64,000 nucleotides of DNA from Microbacterium sp. H1-D42 (GTDB lineage: Bacteria; Actinomycetota; Actinomycetes; Actinomycetales; Microbacteriaceae), in contig NZ_CP093342.1 in NCBI RefSeq assembly GCF_022637555.1, positions 1,054,001 through 1,118,000 on the forward strand, read 5' to 3'. The position numbers were made by a program, and so were the translations under genes. Positions within the stretch are counted from its first letter, which is position 1. Each line of letters opens with the position of its first letter. The notes beneath the pieces were generated by a model. The model had not been told where the DNA came from. It ran no database searches and worked only from the letters and a program-made list of their open reading frames with translations. This document shows, piece by piece, positions 1-14,147 of this stretch.

Positions 1-4970
<4,970 letters not shown>

Positions 4971-5076
4971 ACTCTCTTTCTGCGAGATGAACGCGTCCAC
5001 TTTGTGGTTCTCGACGTACGGTCGGAACCAAACAACACATCACTAACGTGTGTGTTGCCGATACATGTCAATAGTG

Positions 5077-5193
5077 TTACGGCGGCCATAGCGTGAGGGA
5101 AACGCCCGGTCACATTCCGAACCCGGAAGCTAAGCCTCACAGCGCCGATGGTACTGCAGGGGGGACCCTGTGGGAGAGTAGGACACCGCCGGA
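5077..5193 (+). rRNA. rrf: 5S ribosomal RNA
   Basis: About 117 nt starting TTACGGCGGCCATAGCG and ending ACCGCCGGAC. The two ends pair to form helix I, and the conserved CCGAACCCGGAAG loop is near 5116. It lies about 106 bp after the 23S end; that spacer holds no tRNA. This completes a 16S-23S-5S operon. Confidence 0.97.
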
Positions 5194-5206
5194 CTTCTTC
5201 TAAACA

Positions 5207-5237
5207 AAAGAGCCACCCAAAGTTGGGTGGCTCTTTT
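5207..5237 (+). terminator. rRNA operon terminator
   Basis: A strong stem-loop about 14 bases after the 5S gene. The left arm AAAAGAGCCACCCAA is repeated in inverted form as TTGGGTGGCTCTTTT around a very short AG loop. It ends in a T-run, the classic form of an intrinsic terminator. Confidence 0.93.
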
Positions 5238-5328
5238 GCGTTAACGCGCCCGTGATTTGACTTCCCCTGTGGGCGGGCTATGGTCGATGGTTACAGCCCG
5301 CCAGCCAGAAGAAGGGGAAGCGAGTCAT

Positions 5329-5463
5329 ATGTCTGGAAAGACACCGCAATCACGAGCAGGAAAGAAGGCGCCGAAGCTCTCGCCCAAGGAGAAGAGAGCC
5401 GAGAAGCGCGCGAAACGGGAGCCTGAGGCGTTCATCAAGCCTCGCAAGGGCGCGAGCAGTTGA
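5329..5463 (+). CDS. small lysine/arginine-rich protein (44 aa), unknown function
   Basis: The ATG at 5329 is preceded by GAAGGGGAAGC at a good ribosome-binding distance. The 44-residue product is strongly basic: a run of K and R between residues 12 and 34 (KKAPKLSPKEKRAEKRAKR), then FIKPRKG near the C-terminus. It has no membrane segment, no cysteines and no family I recognise. An upstream in-frame start at 5257 would add 24 residues but has no visible ribosome-binding site. It sits alone between the rrn terminator and a bidirectional terminator. A nucleic-acid or ribosome contact is plausible from its charge only; this is inference. Confidence 0.65.
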   Translation: MSGKTPQSRAGKKAPKLSPKEKRAEKRAKREPEAFIKPRKGASS

Positions 5464-5479
5464 TCTGATCCCAAGCTCC

Positions 5480-5525
5480 AGGGGCGTCGGGGAATCCGTA
5501 CACACGGAATCCTCTGACGCCCCTT
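5480..5525. terminator. bidirectional terminator between the small ORF and the IclR gene
   Basis: Long stem-loop with left arm AGGGGCGTCGGGGAATCCG and right arm CGGAATCCTCTGACGCCCCT around a TACACA loop. A few bases bulge in the middle. T-rich sequence (TTTCTTGTCT) follows on the plus strand. It lies between two convergent genes and can serve both. Confidence 0.8.
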
Positions 5526-5532
5526 TCTTGTC

Positions 5533-6336
5533 TCAACTGCGCTGCGAGACGTACCCCAGGCGGGACTCCAGGCTGTGCGCCGCGTCACGAACCGCTTCAG
5601 TCGGATCCGGTTCACGATGCTGTTCCCACGTCACAGCCACTGCGGCCGCCGGCCAGCCCGCATGATCTCGAACGGCGACCGCAACGGACCGGAACCCGGC
5701 TGTGACTTCACCGTCTTCGGTCGCGAGGCCCGTGCTCCGCACCTCGCGCAGCACCTCCCGCAGTTGTGAGGGGCGGGACGGCCCACGGCCGGTGCGGTCG
5801 GTGAATGCGTCGGCGTCCGGATACAGCGCCCGCACCTGCGCAGCGGGGAGTGTGCTCAGCATGGCTCGCCCCGTCGCCGTGAGGTGCGCAGGCAGACGCA
5901 CGCCGACATCCGTCACCAGCGCCGGGCGGCGGGCTGCGCGCTCTTCGACGATGTAGAGCACGTCACGTCCGCTCATCACAGCCAGATGCGCATTCTCACC
6001 CACGCGGTCAGCGAGGGCCGCGATCACCGGTCGCCCGAGGCGCGCGAGCGGCTCCTGGCGTGCGTAGCCTCCGGCCAGCTCGAATGCGCTCGTGCCGAGG
6101 CCCCAGCGCCGCTCCTGCGCGAGGTGCACGACGAAGCCATGTGCCTCGAGGGTCGCCAGCAGGTGGTACACGGTCGACCGGGGGATCACCAGATCTCTGG
6201 CCAGCGTCGATGCCGCGACAGGCGCCGGGCGCCGGGCGAGATGGCGCAGGATGCGCAGCGTCTGATCGGCCGCCGGCACCTGTGGCGCCGGTGCAGTGGA
6301 TGCCGATCCGTGCGCTGAGTCTGGGATCACAGACAC
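5533..6336 (-). CDS. IclR family transcriptional regulator (likely hut regulator)
   Basis: A 267-residue cytoplasmic DNA-binding protein. The N-terminal winged helix-turn-helix covers about residues 25-85 (LRILRHLARRP, then STVYHLLATLEAHGFV). The C-terminal IclR effector-binding domain covers about residues 95-260 (HLTATGRAMLSTLP, EDGEVTAGFRSVAVAV). Length and order match the family. Translation appears to start at a GTG at 6336 with no clear ribosome-binding site; a second GTG lies at 6330. The gene is divergent from hutH with only 51 bp between start codons, so it probably controls the hut operon and itself, with a histidine-pathway compound as effector. The effector is inference. Confidence 0.88.
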   Translation of the reverse strand: MSVIPDSAHGSASTAPAPQVPAADQTLRILRHLARRPAPVAASTLARDLVIPRSTVYHLLATLEAHGFVVHLAQERRWGLGTSAFELAGGYARQEPLARLGRPVIAALADRVGENAHLAVMSGRDVLYIVEERAARRPALVTDVGVRLPAHLTATGRAMLSTLPAAQVRALYPDADAFTDRTGRGPSRPSQLREVLREVRSTGLATEDGEVTAGFRSVAVAVRDHAGWPAAAVAVTWEQHREPDPTEAVRDAAHSLESRLGYVSQRS

Positions 6337-6387
6337 AGTCTGTCATGGGTGCTCCCGATCGTGGAGTGGACAGTGTGGAATCAGATC
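6329..6387. promoter_or_regulatory. divergent regulatory region with operator-like repeats
   Basis: The space between the IclR gene and hutH contains an inverted repeat, ACAGAC-ACA-GTCTGT (6329-6343), over the regulator start. It also contains three GTGGA direct repeats (GTGGAGTGGACAGTGTGGA, about 6361-6379) just before hutH. These are natural candidates for IclR binding. No confident -35/-10 pair was found. Confidence 0.4.
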
Positions 6388-7929
6388 ATGCAGTCATCTT
6401 CTTCCGTGCTCATCGGCGATCGTCCTCTGACTCCTGCTGAGGTCGTCGCTGTCGCCAGACACGGCGTCGCCGTCGAGATCAGCGCCGGCGCCCGAGACCG
6501 TGTCGCCGCGGCGCGCGCGGTGATCGACGGCCGCGCGGCCGCCCCGAACCCGCACTACGGCGTTTCCACCGGGTTCGGCGCGCTGGCCACGACCTTCATC
6601 GCGCAAGAGCGGCGGCGCCAGCTGCAGGTCAGCCTGATCCGGTCCCACGCGGCCGGCACGGGCGCCGAGATCGAGAATGAGGTGGTGCGCGCGCTGCAGC
6701 TGCTGCGCCTGCAGACGCTCGCCTCCGGCCACACCGGCGTGCGCCCGGTGGTCGTCGACTGCTATGCGGCCATGCTCAACGCCGGCATCACCCCGATCGT
6801 TCGCGAGTACGGCTCACTCGGCTGCTCCGGAGACCTCGCGCCCCTGGCCCACGTCGCCCTGGCGGCGATGGGGGAGGGAGACGTGCACGACAGCTCCGGC
6901 GCGCTGGTGCCGGCTGCGGACGCCCTCGCCGCAGCATCCATCACCCCGCTCGTGCTCGTCGAGAAGGAGGGCCTCGCCCTCATCAACGGCACGGACGGAA
7001 TGCTCGGGATGCTGCTGCTCGCGCTGCACGACCTCGAGACGCTCGTGAGCACGGCCGACCTCTCCGCCGCGATGTCGATCGAATCGCAGCTCGGCACGGA
7101 TGCGGTCTTCGCCGCCGACCTCATGGCGCTGCGTCCGCAGCTCGGACAGGCAGCATCCGCCGCGAACCTGCGCGCCTTCCTCGGCGACTCTCCCATGGTG
7201 CACAGCCACAAGGGGCCTGAGGACGGCCGTGTGCAGGACGCCTACTCGCTGCGCTGCTCGCCGCAGGTGCACGGCGCGGTGCGCGACACGATGTCGCACG
7301 CCGCGCTGATCGCCGAGCGCGAGCTGGCCTCCGTCGTCGACAACCCCGTCGTCACCAGCGACGGACGCATCGAGTCCAACGGCAACTTCCACGGCGCACC
7401 CATCGCCGCCGTACTGGACTTTCTGGCGATCTCCGTCGCCGACCTGGCATCCGTCTCCGAGCGGCGCACCGACCGCGCGCTCGACCCGGCACGCAGCCAC
7501 GGCCTTCCGCCGTTCCTCGCTCATGAGGTCGGCGTCGATTCCGGCCTGATGATCGCGCAGTACGCGGCCGCCGGCATCGTCTCGGAGCTCAAGCGCCTCG
7601 CCGTACCGGCATCGGTCGACTCCATTCCGTCCTCGGCGATGCAGGAGGACCACGTGTCGATGGGCTGGGCAGGCGCCCGCAAGCTGCGCCGCGCGATCGA
7701 CGGGCTCACCCGCGTGCTCGCCATCGAGATCCTCACCGGCGCCCGTGCCCTCGACCTGCGCGCCCCGCTGCAGGCAGGACCCGCGACCGGCGCCGTCCGA
7801 GACCTCGTCCGCACCGTGGCTGCCGGCCCCGGACCCGACCACTTCCTCTCACCCGACATGGAGGCCGTCACCGAGCTCGTGCGCTCGGGTGCTGTCCTCC
7901 GCACTGCGAAGGAGCATGCGAATGTCTGA
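6388..7929 (+). CDS. hutH: histidine ammonia-lyase
   Basis: First step of histidine degradation: L-histidine to urocanate plus ammonia, in the cytoplasm. The 513-residue protein has the expected length. The catalytic MIO cofactor forms by cyclisation of a tripeptide, seen here as Cys146-Ser147-Gly148 within [14 protein letters not shown]. Cys instead of Ala at the first position is allowed by the family signature. The tyrosine motif [10 protein letters not shown] (residues 54-63) and the QEDHVSMG motif further on are also present. I chose the ATG at 6388, which gives the start MQSSSS. The GTG/ATG codons upstream lie inside the regulator's control region. hutU overlaps the 3' end by 8 nt, so the two are co-translated. 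Confidence 0.97.
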   Translation: MQSSSSVLIGDRPLTPAEVVAVARHGVAVEISAGARDRVAAARAVIDGRAAAPNPHYGVSTGFGALATTFIAQERRRQLQVSLIRSHAAGTGAEIENEVVRALQLLRLQTLASGHTGVRPVVVDCYAAMLNAGITPIVREYGSLGCSGDLAPLAHVALAAMGEGDVHDSSGALVPAADALAAASITPLVLVEKEGLALINGTDGMLGMLLLALHDLETLVSTADLSAAMSIESQLGTDAVFAADLMALRPQLGQAASAANLRAFLGDSPMVHSHKGPEDGRVQDAYSLRCSPQVHGAVRDTMSHAALIAERELASVVDNPVVTSDGRIESNGNFHGAPIAAVLDFLAISVADLASVSERRTDRALDPARSHGLPPFLAHEVGVDSGLMIAQYAAAGIVSELKRLAVPASVDSIPSSAMQEDHVSMGWAGARKLRRAIDGLTRVLAIEILTGARALDLRAPLQAGPATGAVRDLVRTVAAGPGPDHFLSPDMEAVTELVRSGAVLRTAKEHANV

Positions 7930-9589
7930 GCCCACCCTCCACGACCCGACACGCAAGGTCCGCGCCGCACGCGGCAATGAGCGCACCGCGAAGAGCTGGG
8001 GCGCCGAGGCTGCCAAGCGGATGCTGATGAACAACCTCGACGCCGAGGTCGCCGAGCACCCCGAGGACCTCGTCGTCTACGGCGGCACCGGCCGCGCGGC
8101 GCGCAGCTGGGAGGCGTACGACGCGATCGTGCGCACGCTCGACGAGCTCGAGCCGGACGAGACGCTGCTCGTGCAGTCCGGCAAGCCGGTCGGGGTGTTC
8201 CGCACCCACGAGTGGGCACCGCGGGTGCTGATCGCCAACTCCAACCTCGTCGGCGACTGGGCCACCTGGCCCGAGTTCCGCCGGCTGGAGTCGCTCGGCC
8301 TGATGATGTACGGCCAGATGACCGCGGGCTCCTGGATCTACATCGGCACGCAGGGCATTCTGCAGGGCACCTACGAGACCTTCGCCGCTGTCGCCCGCTC
8401 GCTCGGCCGGGACTCGCTGAAGGGCACGCTGACGCTCACCGGCGGTGCCGGCGGCATGGGTGGCGCACAGCCCCTCGCCGTCACGCTCAACGACGGCGTC
8501 GTGCTGATCGTCGACGTCGACGAGTCGCGTCTGGCGCGTCGGGTCGAGCACGGGTACCTCGATGAGTACACCACCGATCTCGACGCCGCCATCGCGCGCG
8601 TCGTCACAGCCAAGCAGGCAGGCGTCGCGCTCTCGGTGGGCGTCGTGGGCAACGCCGCCGAGGTGTTCCCCGAGCTGCTGCAGCGCGGTGTGCCGATCGA
8701 TGTCGTCACCGACCAGACCAGTGCTCACGACCCGCTCGCATACCTGCCGCTCGGCATCTCTGTCGAGGACTGGAAGACCGAGGTGGAGCGCGACCCCGAG
8801 GCGTTCACCATCCGCTCCCGGGAGTCGATGGCCGCCCACGTCGCAGCGATGGTGGCTTTCCAGGACGCCGGAGCTGCGGTCTTCGACTACGGCAACTCCA
8901 TCCGCGCTGAAGCGCAGCTCGGCGGCTGCGACCGCGCCTTCGAGTTCCCCGGATTCGTGCCGGCATACATCCGTCCGCAGTTCGAGGAAGGACGCGGACC
9001 GTTCCGCTGGGCAGCCCTCTCCGGCGACCCGGAGGACATCTACGCCACCGACCGCGCCATCGCCGAGCTCTTCCCCGAGGACAAGGCCCTGCACCGCTGG
9101 CTGGAGAAGGCCGGCGAGAAGGTGCACTTCGAAGGTCTGCCCGCCCGCATCTGCTGGCTCGGATACAAGGAGCGCCACCTCGCAGGGCTCAAGTTCAACG
9201 AGATGGTGGCCTCAGGCGAGCTCAAGGCGCCGATCGTGATCGGCCGCGATCACCTCGACTCCGGCTCGGTCGCCTCGCCGTATCGCGAGACCGAGGCGAT
9301 GAAGGACGGATCGGATGCCATCGCCGACTGGCCCCTGCTCAATGCGCTGCTGAACACCGCCTCCGGCGCGAGCTGGGTGTCACTGCACCATGGCGGCGGA
9401 GTGGGCATCGGACGCTCGATCCACGCGGGTCAGGTGACGGTCGCGGACGGCACCGAGCTCGCCGCCCAGAAGTTGGAGCGGGTGCTGACGAACGATCCGG
9501 GCACCGGCGTCATGCGCCACGTGGATGCCGGGTACGAGCACGCCAAGGAGATCGCCCGCGAGCGCGGTCTGAACATCCCGATGCTCTGA
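7922..9589 (+). CDS. hutU: urocanate hydratase
   Basis: Converts urocanate to imidazolonepropionate using tightly bound NAD+. The 555-residue product matches the usual 550-560. The dinucleotide-binding motif [13 protein letters not shown] is near residue 176, and the region around [11 protein letters not shown] and [15 protein letters not shown] is highly typical of the family. The start at 7922 has a GAAGGAG ribosome-binding site 7 nt upstream; an in-frame ATG at 7916 is too close to it. The gene overlaps hutH and is followed 12 nt later by hutI. Confidence 0.97.
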   Translation: MSEPTLHDPTRKVRAARGNERTAKSWGAEAAKRMLMNNLDAEVAEHPEDLVVYGGTGRAARSWEAYDAIVRTLDELEPDETLLVQSGKPVGVFRTHEWAPRVLIANSNLVGDWATWPEFRRLESLGLMMYGQMTAGSWIYIGTQGILQGTYETFAAVARSLGRDSLKGTLTLTGGAGGMGGAQPLAVTLNDGVVLIVDVDESRLARRVEHGYLDEYTTDLDAAIARVVTAKQAGVALSVGVVGNAAEVFPELLQRGVPIDVVTDQTSAHDPLAYLPLGISVEDWKTEVERDPEAFTIRSRESMAAHVAAMVAFQDAGAAVFDYGNSIRAEAQLGGCDRAFEFPGFVPAYIRPQFEEGRGPFRWAALSGDPEDIYATDRAIAELFPEDKALHRWLEKAGEKVHFEGLPARICWLGYKERHLAGLKFNEMVASGELKAPIVIGRDHLDSGSVASPYRETEAMKDGSDAIADWPLLNALLNTASGASWVSLHHGGGVGIGRSIHAGQVTVADGTELAAQKLERVLTNDPGTGVMRHVDAGYEHAKEIARERGLNIPML

Positions 9590-9601
9590 GAGGATGCCCG
9601 T

Positions 9602-10774
9602 ATGCGAACGCTGATCACGAACATCGGTGAGCTGACCACCAACGACCCGTCGTCCGCGGACCCGACCGGTGCCCTGCACGACGCGGCGGTGCTGATCGAC
9701 CATGGCCGGATCGAGTGGGCAGGCGAAGCGGATGACGTGCCGACCGACGCCGAGGGATACCAAGAGGTGGATGCCGGGGGCAGAGCCGTCATCCCCGGAT
9801 TCGTCGACAGCCACAGCCACATCGTGTTCGGCGGTGACAGGGCTGAGGAGTTCGAGGCCCGCATGGCGGGGCAGAAGTATGCCGCCGGAGGCATCCGATC
9901 CACCGTCGCCGCCACGCGGGCAGCATCCGACGACGAGCTGCGCGCGCGCGTGCGCGGATTCCTCGGCGAGATGCTCGCGCAGGGCACCACGACGGTGGAG
10001 ATCAAGAGCGGGTACGGGCTCGACGTCGACACCGAGGCGCGCCTGGTCCGACTGGCCGCAGAGGTGACCGAAGAGGTCACGTACCTCGGCGCCCATGTCG
10101 TGCCGATCGAGTACGCCGACCGCAGCGACGAGTACGTCGACCTGGTGGTCGGCGAGATGCTCGACGCGTGCGCGCCGCACAGCAAGTGGATCGACGTGTT
10201 CTGCGAGACCGGTGCATTCACCGTGCCGCAGGCGCGGCGGGTGCTCGAGGCCGGCATCGCCCGTGGGCTGCAGCCCCGCGTGCACGCCAGTCAGCTGGGC
10301 CCAGGAGACGGGGTGCAGCTCGCGATCGAGCTCGGCGCCGCATCCGTCGATCACGGCACCTACCTGACCGACGCCGATGTCACAGCCCTCGCAGCATCCG
10401 ACACCGTGCTCACACTGCTGCCCGGCGTGGAGTTCTCCACCCGCCAGCCGTATCCGGATGCGCGCCGTCTGATCGACGCCGGCATCACGGTCGCGCTGGC
10501 GTGCGACACGAATCCCGGCTCGAGCTTCACCTCGTCGATGTCGTTCTGCATCGCGGTCGCCGTGCGGGAGATGGGCATGACGACGGCCGAGGCGATCTGG
10601 GCAGCGACCGCGGGAGGCGCCAGCGCGCTGCGACGCGACGACATCGGCGTGATCGCGCCAGGCAAGCGGGCGGACATCGTGCTGCTCGATGCGCCGACCA
10701 GGGTGCATCTGGCCTACCGGCCCGGCGTTCCGCTGGTCAAGCACGTCTGGAAGGACGGCGCGCAGGTGCGCTGA
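9602..10774 (+). CDS. hutI: imidazolonepropionase
   Basis: Amidohydrolase that opens the imidazolone ring to give N-formimidoyl-L-glutamate. At 390 residues it has normal length. The metal-binding HxH (His71, His73) lies in [17 protein letters not shown]. Other typical segments are [27 protein letters not shown] and [14 protein letters not shown]. It is the third gene of hutHUI, 12 bp after hutU. The next pathway enzyme, hutG, is not in this operon but lies nearby on the other strand. Confidence 0.96.
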   Translation: MRTLITNIGELTTNDPSSADPTGALHDAAVLIDHGRIEWAGEADDVPTDAEGYQEVDAGGRAVIPGFVDSHSHIVFGGDRAEEFEARMAGQKYAAGGIRSTVAATRAASDDELRARVRGFLGEMLAQGTTTVEIKSGYGLDVDTEARLVRLAAEVTEEVTYLGAHVVPIEYADRSDEYVDLVVGEMLDACAPHSKWIDVFCETGAFTVPQARRVLEAGIARGLQPRVHASQLGPGDGVQLAIELGAASVDHGTYLTDADVTALAASDTVLTLLPGVEFSTRQPYPDARRLIDAGITVALACDTNPGSSFTSSMSFCIAVAVREMGMTTAEAIWAATAGGASALRRDDIGVIAPGKRADIVLLDAPTRVHLAYRPGVPLVKHVWKDGAQVR

Positions 10775-10817
10775 CCGGACGGCCCCGCGCGATCCGGACG
10801 AGGGTAGCGTGGGAGGC

Positions 10818-11462
10818 ATGGCTCGAATCCTCATCGTCGGCGGCCACGGCAAGGTCGCACTTCTGCTCGCCCCGATCCTGGTCTCACAAGGTGATGAGGT
10901 CACCTCGGTGATCCGCAATCCCGCGCACGCCGACACGGTGCGGGCGACCGGCGCGACGCCGGTCGTGTTCGACATCGAACACGGTGACCGCGAAGCGATC
11001 GCGGCTGTGATCGCCGGTCAAGATGCGGTGGTGTGGTCCGCGGGTGCTGGCGGCGGTGACCCGGCACGCACCACGGCCGTCGATCTCGAGGCCGCCGTGC
11101 GCTCGATGGACGCGGCAGCGGATGCCGGCGTGCGACGGTACGTCATGGTGTCGTACTTCGACGCGTCACCCGACCACGGCATCGACCCCGCGAACTCGTT
11201 CTATGCGTACGCCGAGGCGAAGGCGGCCGCCGATGAGCACCTGCGGGCATCCGAGCTGGCGTGGACGGTGCTCGGCCCGAGCCGGCTGACGCTGGATCCG
11301 CCCACCGGCCTCATCGACACGACAGCGGAGACTTCAGGCGAGGTGTCGCGTGCGAACGTCGCCCAGGTGATCGCGGCTGCCGTGCACGACGACACGACGA
11401 TCGGCCGCACGATCCGGTTCAACGACGGCACCGTCCCGATCGCCGACGCGATCCGAGGCTGA
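10818..11462 (+). CDS. NAD(P)-binding SDR-like oxidoreductase (NmrA/YhfK-like)
   Basis: A 214-residue protein with an N-terminal Rossmann motif, ILIVGGHGKVALLL (residues 4-17). It then shows VVFDIEHGD, the pattern of the atypical short-chain dehydrogenases that bind NAD(P) and may act as redox sensors or small reductases. YVMVSYFDAS and FYAYAEAKAAADEHLRAS match the family's modified YxxxK region. The ATG at 10818 follows GGGAGG closely, and TAGCGT upstream resembles a -10 box. It starts 44 bp after hutI, so it may be read through from hut. The substrate is unknown. Confidence 0.8.
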   Translation: MARILIVGGHGKVALLLAPILVSQGDEVTSVIRNPAHADTVRATGATPVVFDIEHGDREAIAAVIAGQDAVVWSAGAGGGDPARTTAVDLEAAVRSMDAAADAGVRRYVMVSYFDASPDHGIDPANSFYAYAEAKAAADEHLRASELAWTVLGPSRLTLDPPTGLIDTTAETSGEVSRANVAQVIAAAVHDDTTIGRTIRFNDGTVPIADAIRG

Positions 11463-11478
11463 GGACTTCAGCGGTCCG

Positions 11479-12393
11479 TCAGCTCGCGACCAGGCCCGCC
11501 AGCAGCTCGAGCACGCACAGTGCGGCGAGGCGCACGGTGCGGCCGTCCGGTGCGTCGACCGTGGCATCCACCTCGGCGAGGTCGGCGCTGACGACGCGGG
11601 CATCCGACGCGACGCCGCGGGTGAGCGCCCGCAGTTCCCATGCGGCCAATCCGCCCGGCACGCTCGCCGGGCAGCCGGGGGCGACCGAGCGATCGCACAC
11701 GTCCACGTCGATGTCGAGATGGATCCGGGAATCCGATCCCGCTCCCGCGATCTCGAGCGCTTCGGCCGTCACATCGTCGATGCCGCGACGGCGCAGTTCG
11801 TCGAGCGTGATGACGCGGATGCCCCAGTCGGCTGCGCGCTGCGCGTAGAACGCCGAGTTCGCGAAGTCGGCGATGCCGATCTGCACGATGTGCCGCGGAT
11901 CGATGCGCTGCTCCGCAGGGCCGTCCTCGACGAGCCGGCGCACCGGGGTGCCGTTGGAGACGCCGTCGCGCAGATCGAAGTGCGCATCGAAGGTGATCAG
12001 GCCGGTCGCTGCCGCGCCGCGTGCGACGGAGTAGGTGAGGGAGTTGTCTCCGCCCAGCGCGATCACGCGGCGGGTGGATGCTGACAGCTCCGCCACCCTG
12101 GCGACGGTGCGCTCGGTGCCCTCGTCGCCGTCCGGGTCTTCGACGTCGCCGGCGTCGGCGATCCGCAGCGCCTCGCCCAGATCGACCGGCGGGGGACCCA
12201 TCAGTGTGGGGCTGAATCGGGCGAGCGCCTCGCGCACTGCGGCCGGCGTCGCGTGCGCGCCGGTCGGGGAGAGCGAGGTGCGCCAGACCGGCACGCCGAG
12301 CAGCGCAGCGTCGACGCGACTTCCGTCGAATGCGGGCCAGCCGCCGGCGCGCGGCCAGGACGGATCGTGTGCCAGTTTCGCAGCGGCGGCCAT
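11479..12393 (-). CDS. hutG: formimidoylglutamase-like arginase/agmatinase family hydrolase
   Basis: A 304-residue ureohydrolase fold. Metal-binding motifs are DAHFD (residues 136-140) and DIDVD (227-231). The first motif reads GGDNS (114-118) where arginases have GGDHS, so one manganese ligand is Asn117 instead of His. Asn at this place is known in trypanosomal formiminoglutamase, and its position beside hutHUI supports N-formimidoylglutamate as substrate (products glutamate and formamide). Agmatinase or guanidine hydrolase activity cannot be ruled out. The gene starts 1 bp after the stop of the DUF445 gene, so the two are probably co-transcribed. It converges on the SDR-like gene with 16 bp between stops. 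Confidence 0.8.
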   Translation of the reverse strand: MAAAAKLAHDPSWPRAGGWPAFDGSRVDAALLGVPVWRTSLSPTGAHATPAAVREALARFSPTLMGPPPVDLGEALRIADAGDVEDPDGDEGTERTVARVAELSASTRRVIALGGDNSLTYSVARGAAATGLITFDAHFDLRDGVSNGTPVRRLVEDGPAEQRIDPRHIVQIGIADFANSAFYAQRAADWGIRVITLDELRRRGIDDVTAEALEIAGAGSDSRIHLDIDVDVCDRSVAPGCPASVPGGLAAWELRALTRGVASDARVVSADLAEVDATVDAPDGRTVRLAALCVLELLAGLVAS

Positions 12394-12394
12394 G

Positions 12395-13672
12395 TCAGAC
12401 TCCTGGGATCAGAGCGTGCGCGATGGTGAAGATCGCCACGCCGGCGAGGGCACCGACGACGGTGCCGTTCAGACGGATGTACTGCAGGTCACGGCCGACC
12501 ATGAGCTCGATCTTCTCGGTGGTCTCGGCTGGATCCCAGCGCTCCACCGTATCGGTGATGATCGAGGCGATGTCGTGCCGGTAGCGGTCGACGAGGAAGA
12601 CAGCGGCCTCGGTCACCCAGCCGTCCACTCGGGCCTGCAGGGCAGCATCCGATGTCAGCCGCTGCCCGATCTCGGCAAGCGCACTCGTGGCGCGCGTGCG
12701 CAGGCCGCTCTGCGGGTCGGCGAGGGACGACAGCAGCCCGGCCTTCGCCGTGTTCCACGCCTGGGCGGCGAGTTCGCCGACACGAGGACTGTCGAACAGG
12801 TTCGCCTTCGCACCCTCCAGACGGGCGCGCATCGCGGGGTCGTGCTGCAGGCCGTCGGCGAGGCGATGCAGGTATCCGTCGAGGGCGATCCGCGCCGGGT
12901 GGCGAGGGTCGGTCTGCACAGCCCGTACGAACTTCACCGCCTCGCTGTACGCCGTCTCGTCGACGAAGCGATGCGCCAGACGCGGCACCCAGCCGGGCAG
13001 GCGCCTCGAGATGAGCCCGTGGAAGGCCGCGGCGTTGTTGTCGAGCCAGTTGCCGATGCTGTCCACGGCCAGGTCCACCGCACCGCGATGCGCATCGGCT
13101 TGCACGATCTTCTCCAGCCAGGCACCTGCCGGCGGGCCCCATTCGGGGTCCACGAGATGCTCGCGGGCGAGATCGGCGATCAGATCGCGCACATCGTCAT
13201 CGCTGAGCGCGCGCAGCACGGCGGCGGCGATCGTGGAGCCCTCGGCGGCGACGCGCCCGGCGTGCGCAGGCTGGGCGAGCCACTCGCCGAGTCGCCTGGC
13301 GACGGCCGTGTTCGACAGCTTCTCGCGCACGACATCGGCCGAGAGGAAATTGGTCTCGACGAACTCGCCGAGCGTGCGGCCGATCTCGTCCTTGCGGTTG
13401 GGGATGATCGCGGTGTGCGGGATGGGCAGACCGAGCGGTCTGCGGAAGAGCGCGGTGACGGCGAACCAGTCGGCCAGGGCGCCGACCATGCCGCCCTCGG
13501 CCGCGGCCCGCACGTAGTCGAGCCAGGGATAGCGGGCTTGCAGCGCGAAGGAGATCACGAACAGCACCGCCATGAACAGCAGCGCGCCCAGCGCCACCGC
13601 CTTCATACGTCGCAGTCCGCGCAGACGCTCCTGGTCGGCTGCAGAGAGCAGTGCCATCGGTGTGCGCGTCAT
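12395..13672 (-). CDS. DUF445 family membrane protein
   Basis: A 425-residue protein of the DUF445 family. A short basic N-terminus is followed by a hydrophobic segment (about residues 24-46, VALGALLFMAVLFVISFAL). Next comes the family hallmark GGMVGALADWFAVTALFRRP and a long helical body (about 120-390) with repeated coiled-coil-like stretches. A second hydrophobic segment at the extreme C-terminus (TVVGALAGVAIFTIAHALI) would anchor the other end. The molecular function is not established for this family. It is divergent from the CsoR-like gene and just upstream of hutG. Confidence 0.85.
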   Translation of the reverse strand: MTRTPMALLSAADQERLRGLRRMKAVALGALLFMAVLFVISFALQARYPWLDYVRAAAEGGMVGALADWFAVTALFRRPLGLPIPHTAIIPNRKDEIGRTLGEFVETNFLSADVVREKLSNTAVARRLGEWLAQPAHAGRVAAEGSTIAAAVLRALSDDDVRDLIADLAREHLVDPEWGPPAGAWLEKIVQADAHRGAVDLAVDSIGNWLDNNAAAFHGLISRRLPGWVPRLAHRFVDETAYSEAVKFVRAVQTDPRHPARIALDGYLHRLADGLQHDPAMRARLEGAKANLFDSPRVGELAAQAWNTAKAGLLSSLADPQSGLRTRATSALAEIGQRLTSDAALQARVDGWVTEAAVFLVDRYRHDIASIITDTVERWDPAETTEKIELMVGRDLQYIRLNGTVVGALAGVAIFTIAHALIPGV

Positions 13673-13740
13673 GTCGTCATCCTTTCACGGCTGTTCCCGT
13701 TTCACGGCCGTACAGGGGCTGCGCCGACTACGCTCGGAGT

Positions 13741-14013
13741 GTGATCGAAGACATCAAGAAGCGCGCCATGCACCGCACCAGCATCCTCGAGGGGCAGCTG
13801 CGCGGCGTCGCGCGGATGATCGAGAGCGAGGAGTACTGCATGGACATCATCACGCAGTCCCGGGCCATTCAGCGCTCCCTGGAATCCCTGAATCGGCTGC
13901 TGCTCGAGAATCACCTGCGCACGCACGTCACGCACATGTTCGAAGAGGGCGGTGACCAGCGGGATCAGGCCGTCGGCGAGCTGCTGAAGGCGTTCGATTT
14001 CGATCGGAAGTAG
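13741..14013 (+). CDS. CsoR/RcnR/FrmR family (DUF156) repressor
   Basis: A 90-residue all-alpha repressor (starting VIEDIKKRAMHR) of the family that senses Cu(I), Ni/Co, formaldehyde or sulfane sulfur and binds DNA as a tetramer. The conserved Cys33 (EEYCMDI) and His58 (ENHLRTH) are present. The third copper ligand of CsoR, a Cys, is His62 here, so the ligand set Cys-His-His resembles RcnR/FrmR more than copper CsoR. The GTG at 13741 is the likely start; the ATG at 13768 is an alternative. No copA, copZ or formaldehyde dehydrogenase gene is adjacent. The target may be itself, the divergent DUF445 gene, or genes outside the window. Confidence 0.85.
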   Translation: MIEDIKKRAMHRTSILEGQLRGVARMIESEEYCMDIITQSRAIQRSLESLNRLLLENHLRTHVTHMFEEGGDQRDQAVGELLKAFDFDRK

Positions 14014-14016
14014 TTC

Positions 14017-14052
14017 ATATCCGTAGTCAAGTATCAATTTGACAACGGATAT
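14017..14052 (+). repeat. inverted repeat between the CsoR-like gene and the ABC operon
   Basis: Arms ATATCCGTAGTCAA (14017-14030) and TTGACAACGGATAT (14039-14052) pair with one mismatch around an 8-nt spacer. It starts 4 bp after the CsoR-like stop. It is AT-rich for this genome and has no T-run. It could be an operator (the right arm contains TTGACA, a perfect -35 hexamer) or a weak terminator. Confidence 0.5.
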
Positions 14053-14147
14053 CGTCGCGTCACTGGCCGTATTCTTCGTTTTTCGCTGTACCTCCGCCTG
14101 AACCTGTGGTTGACTGACTGCACGTCAGATCTCACCGTGGAGGTTCC

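Noticed and set aside
12035..13744. 569-codon plus-strand frame opposite hutG and DUF445
   Set aside because: No recognisable motif and it covers two supported genes on the other strand; a GC-driven shadow frame.
13741..14013. Naming the DUF156 protein as copper sensor CsoR
   Set aside because: The third copper ligand is His instead of Cys and no copper genes are adjacent, so only the family name is given.
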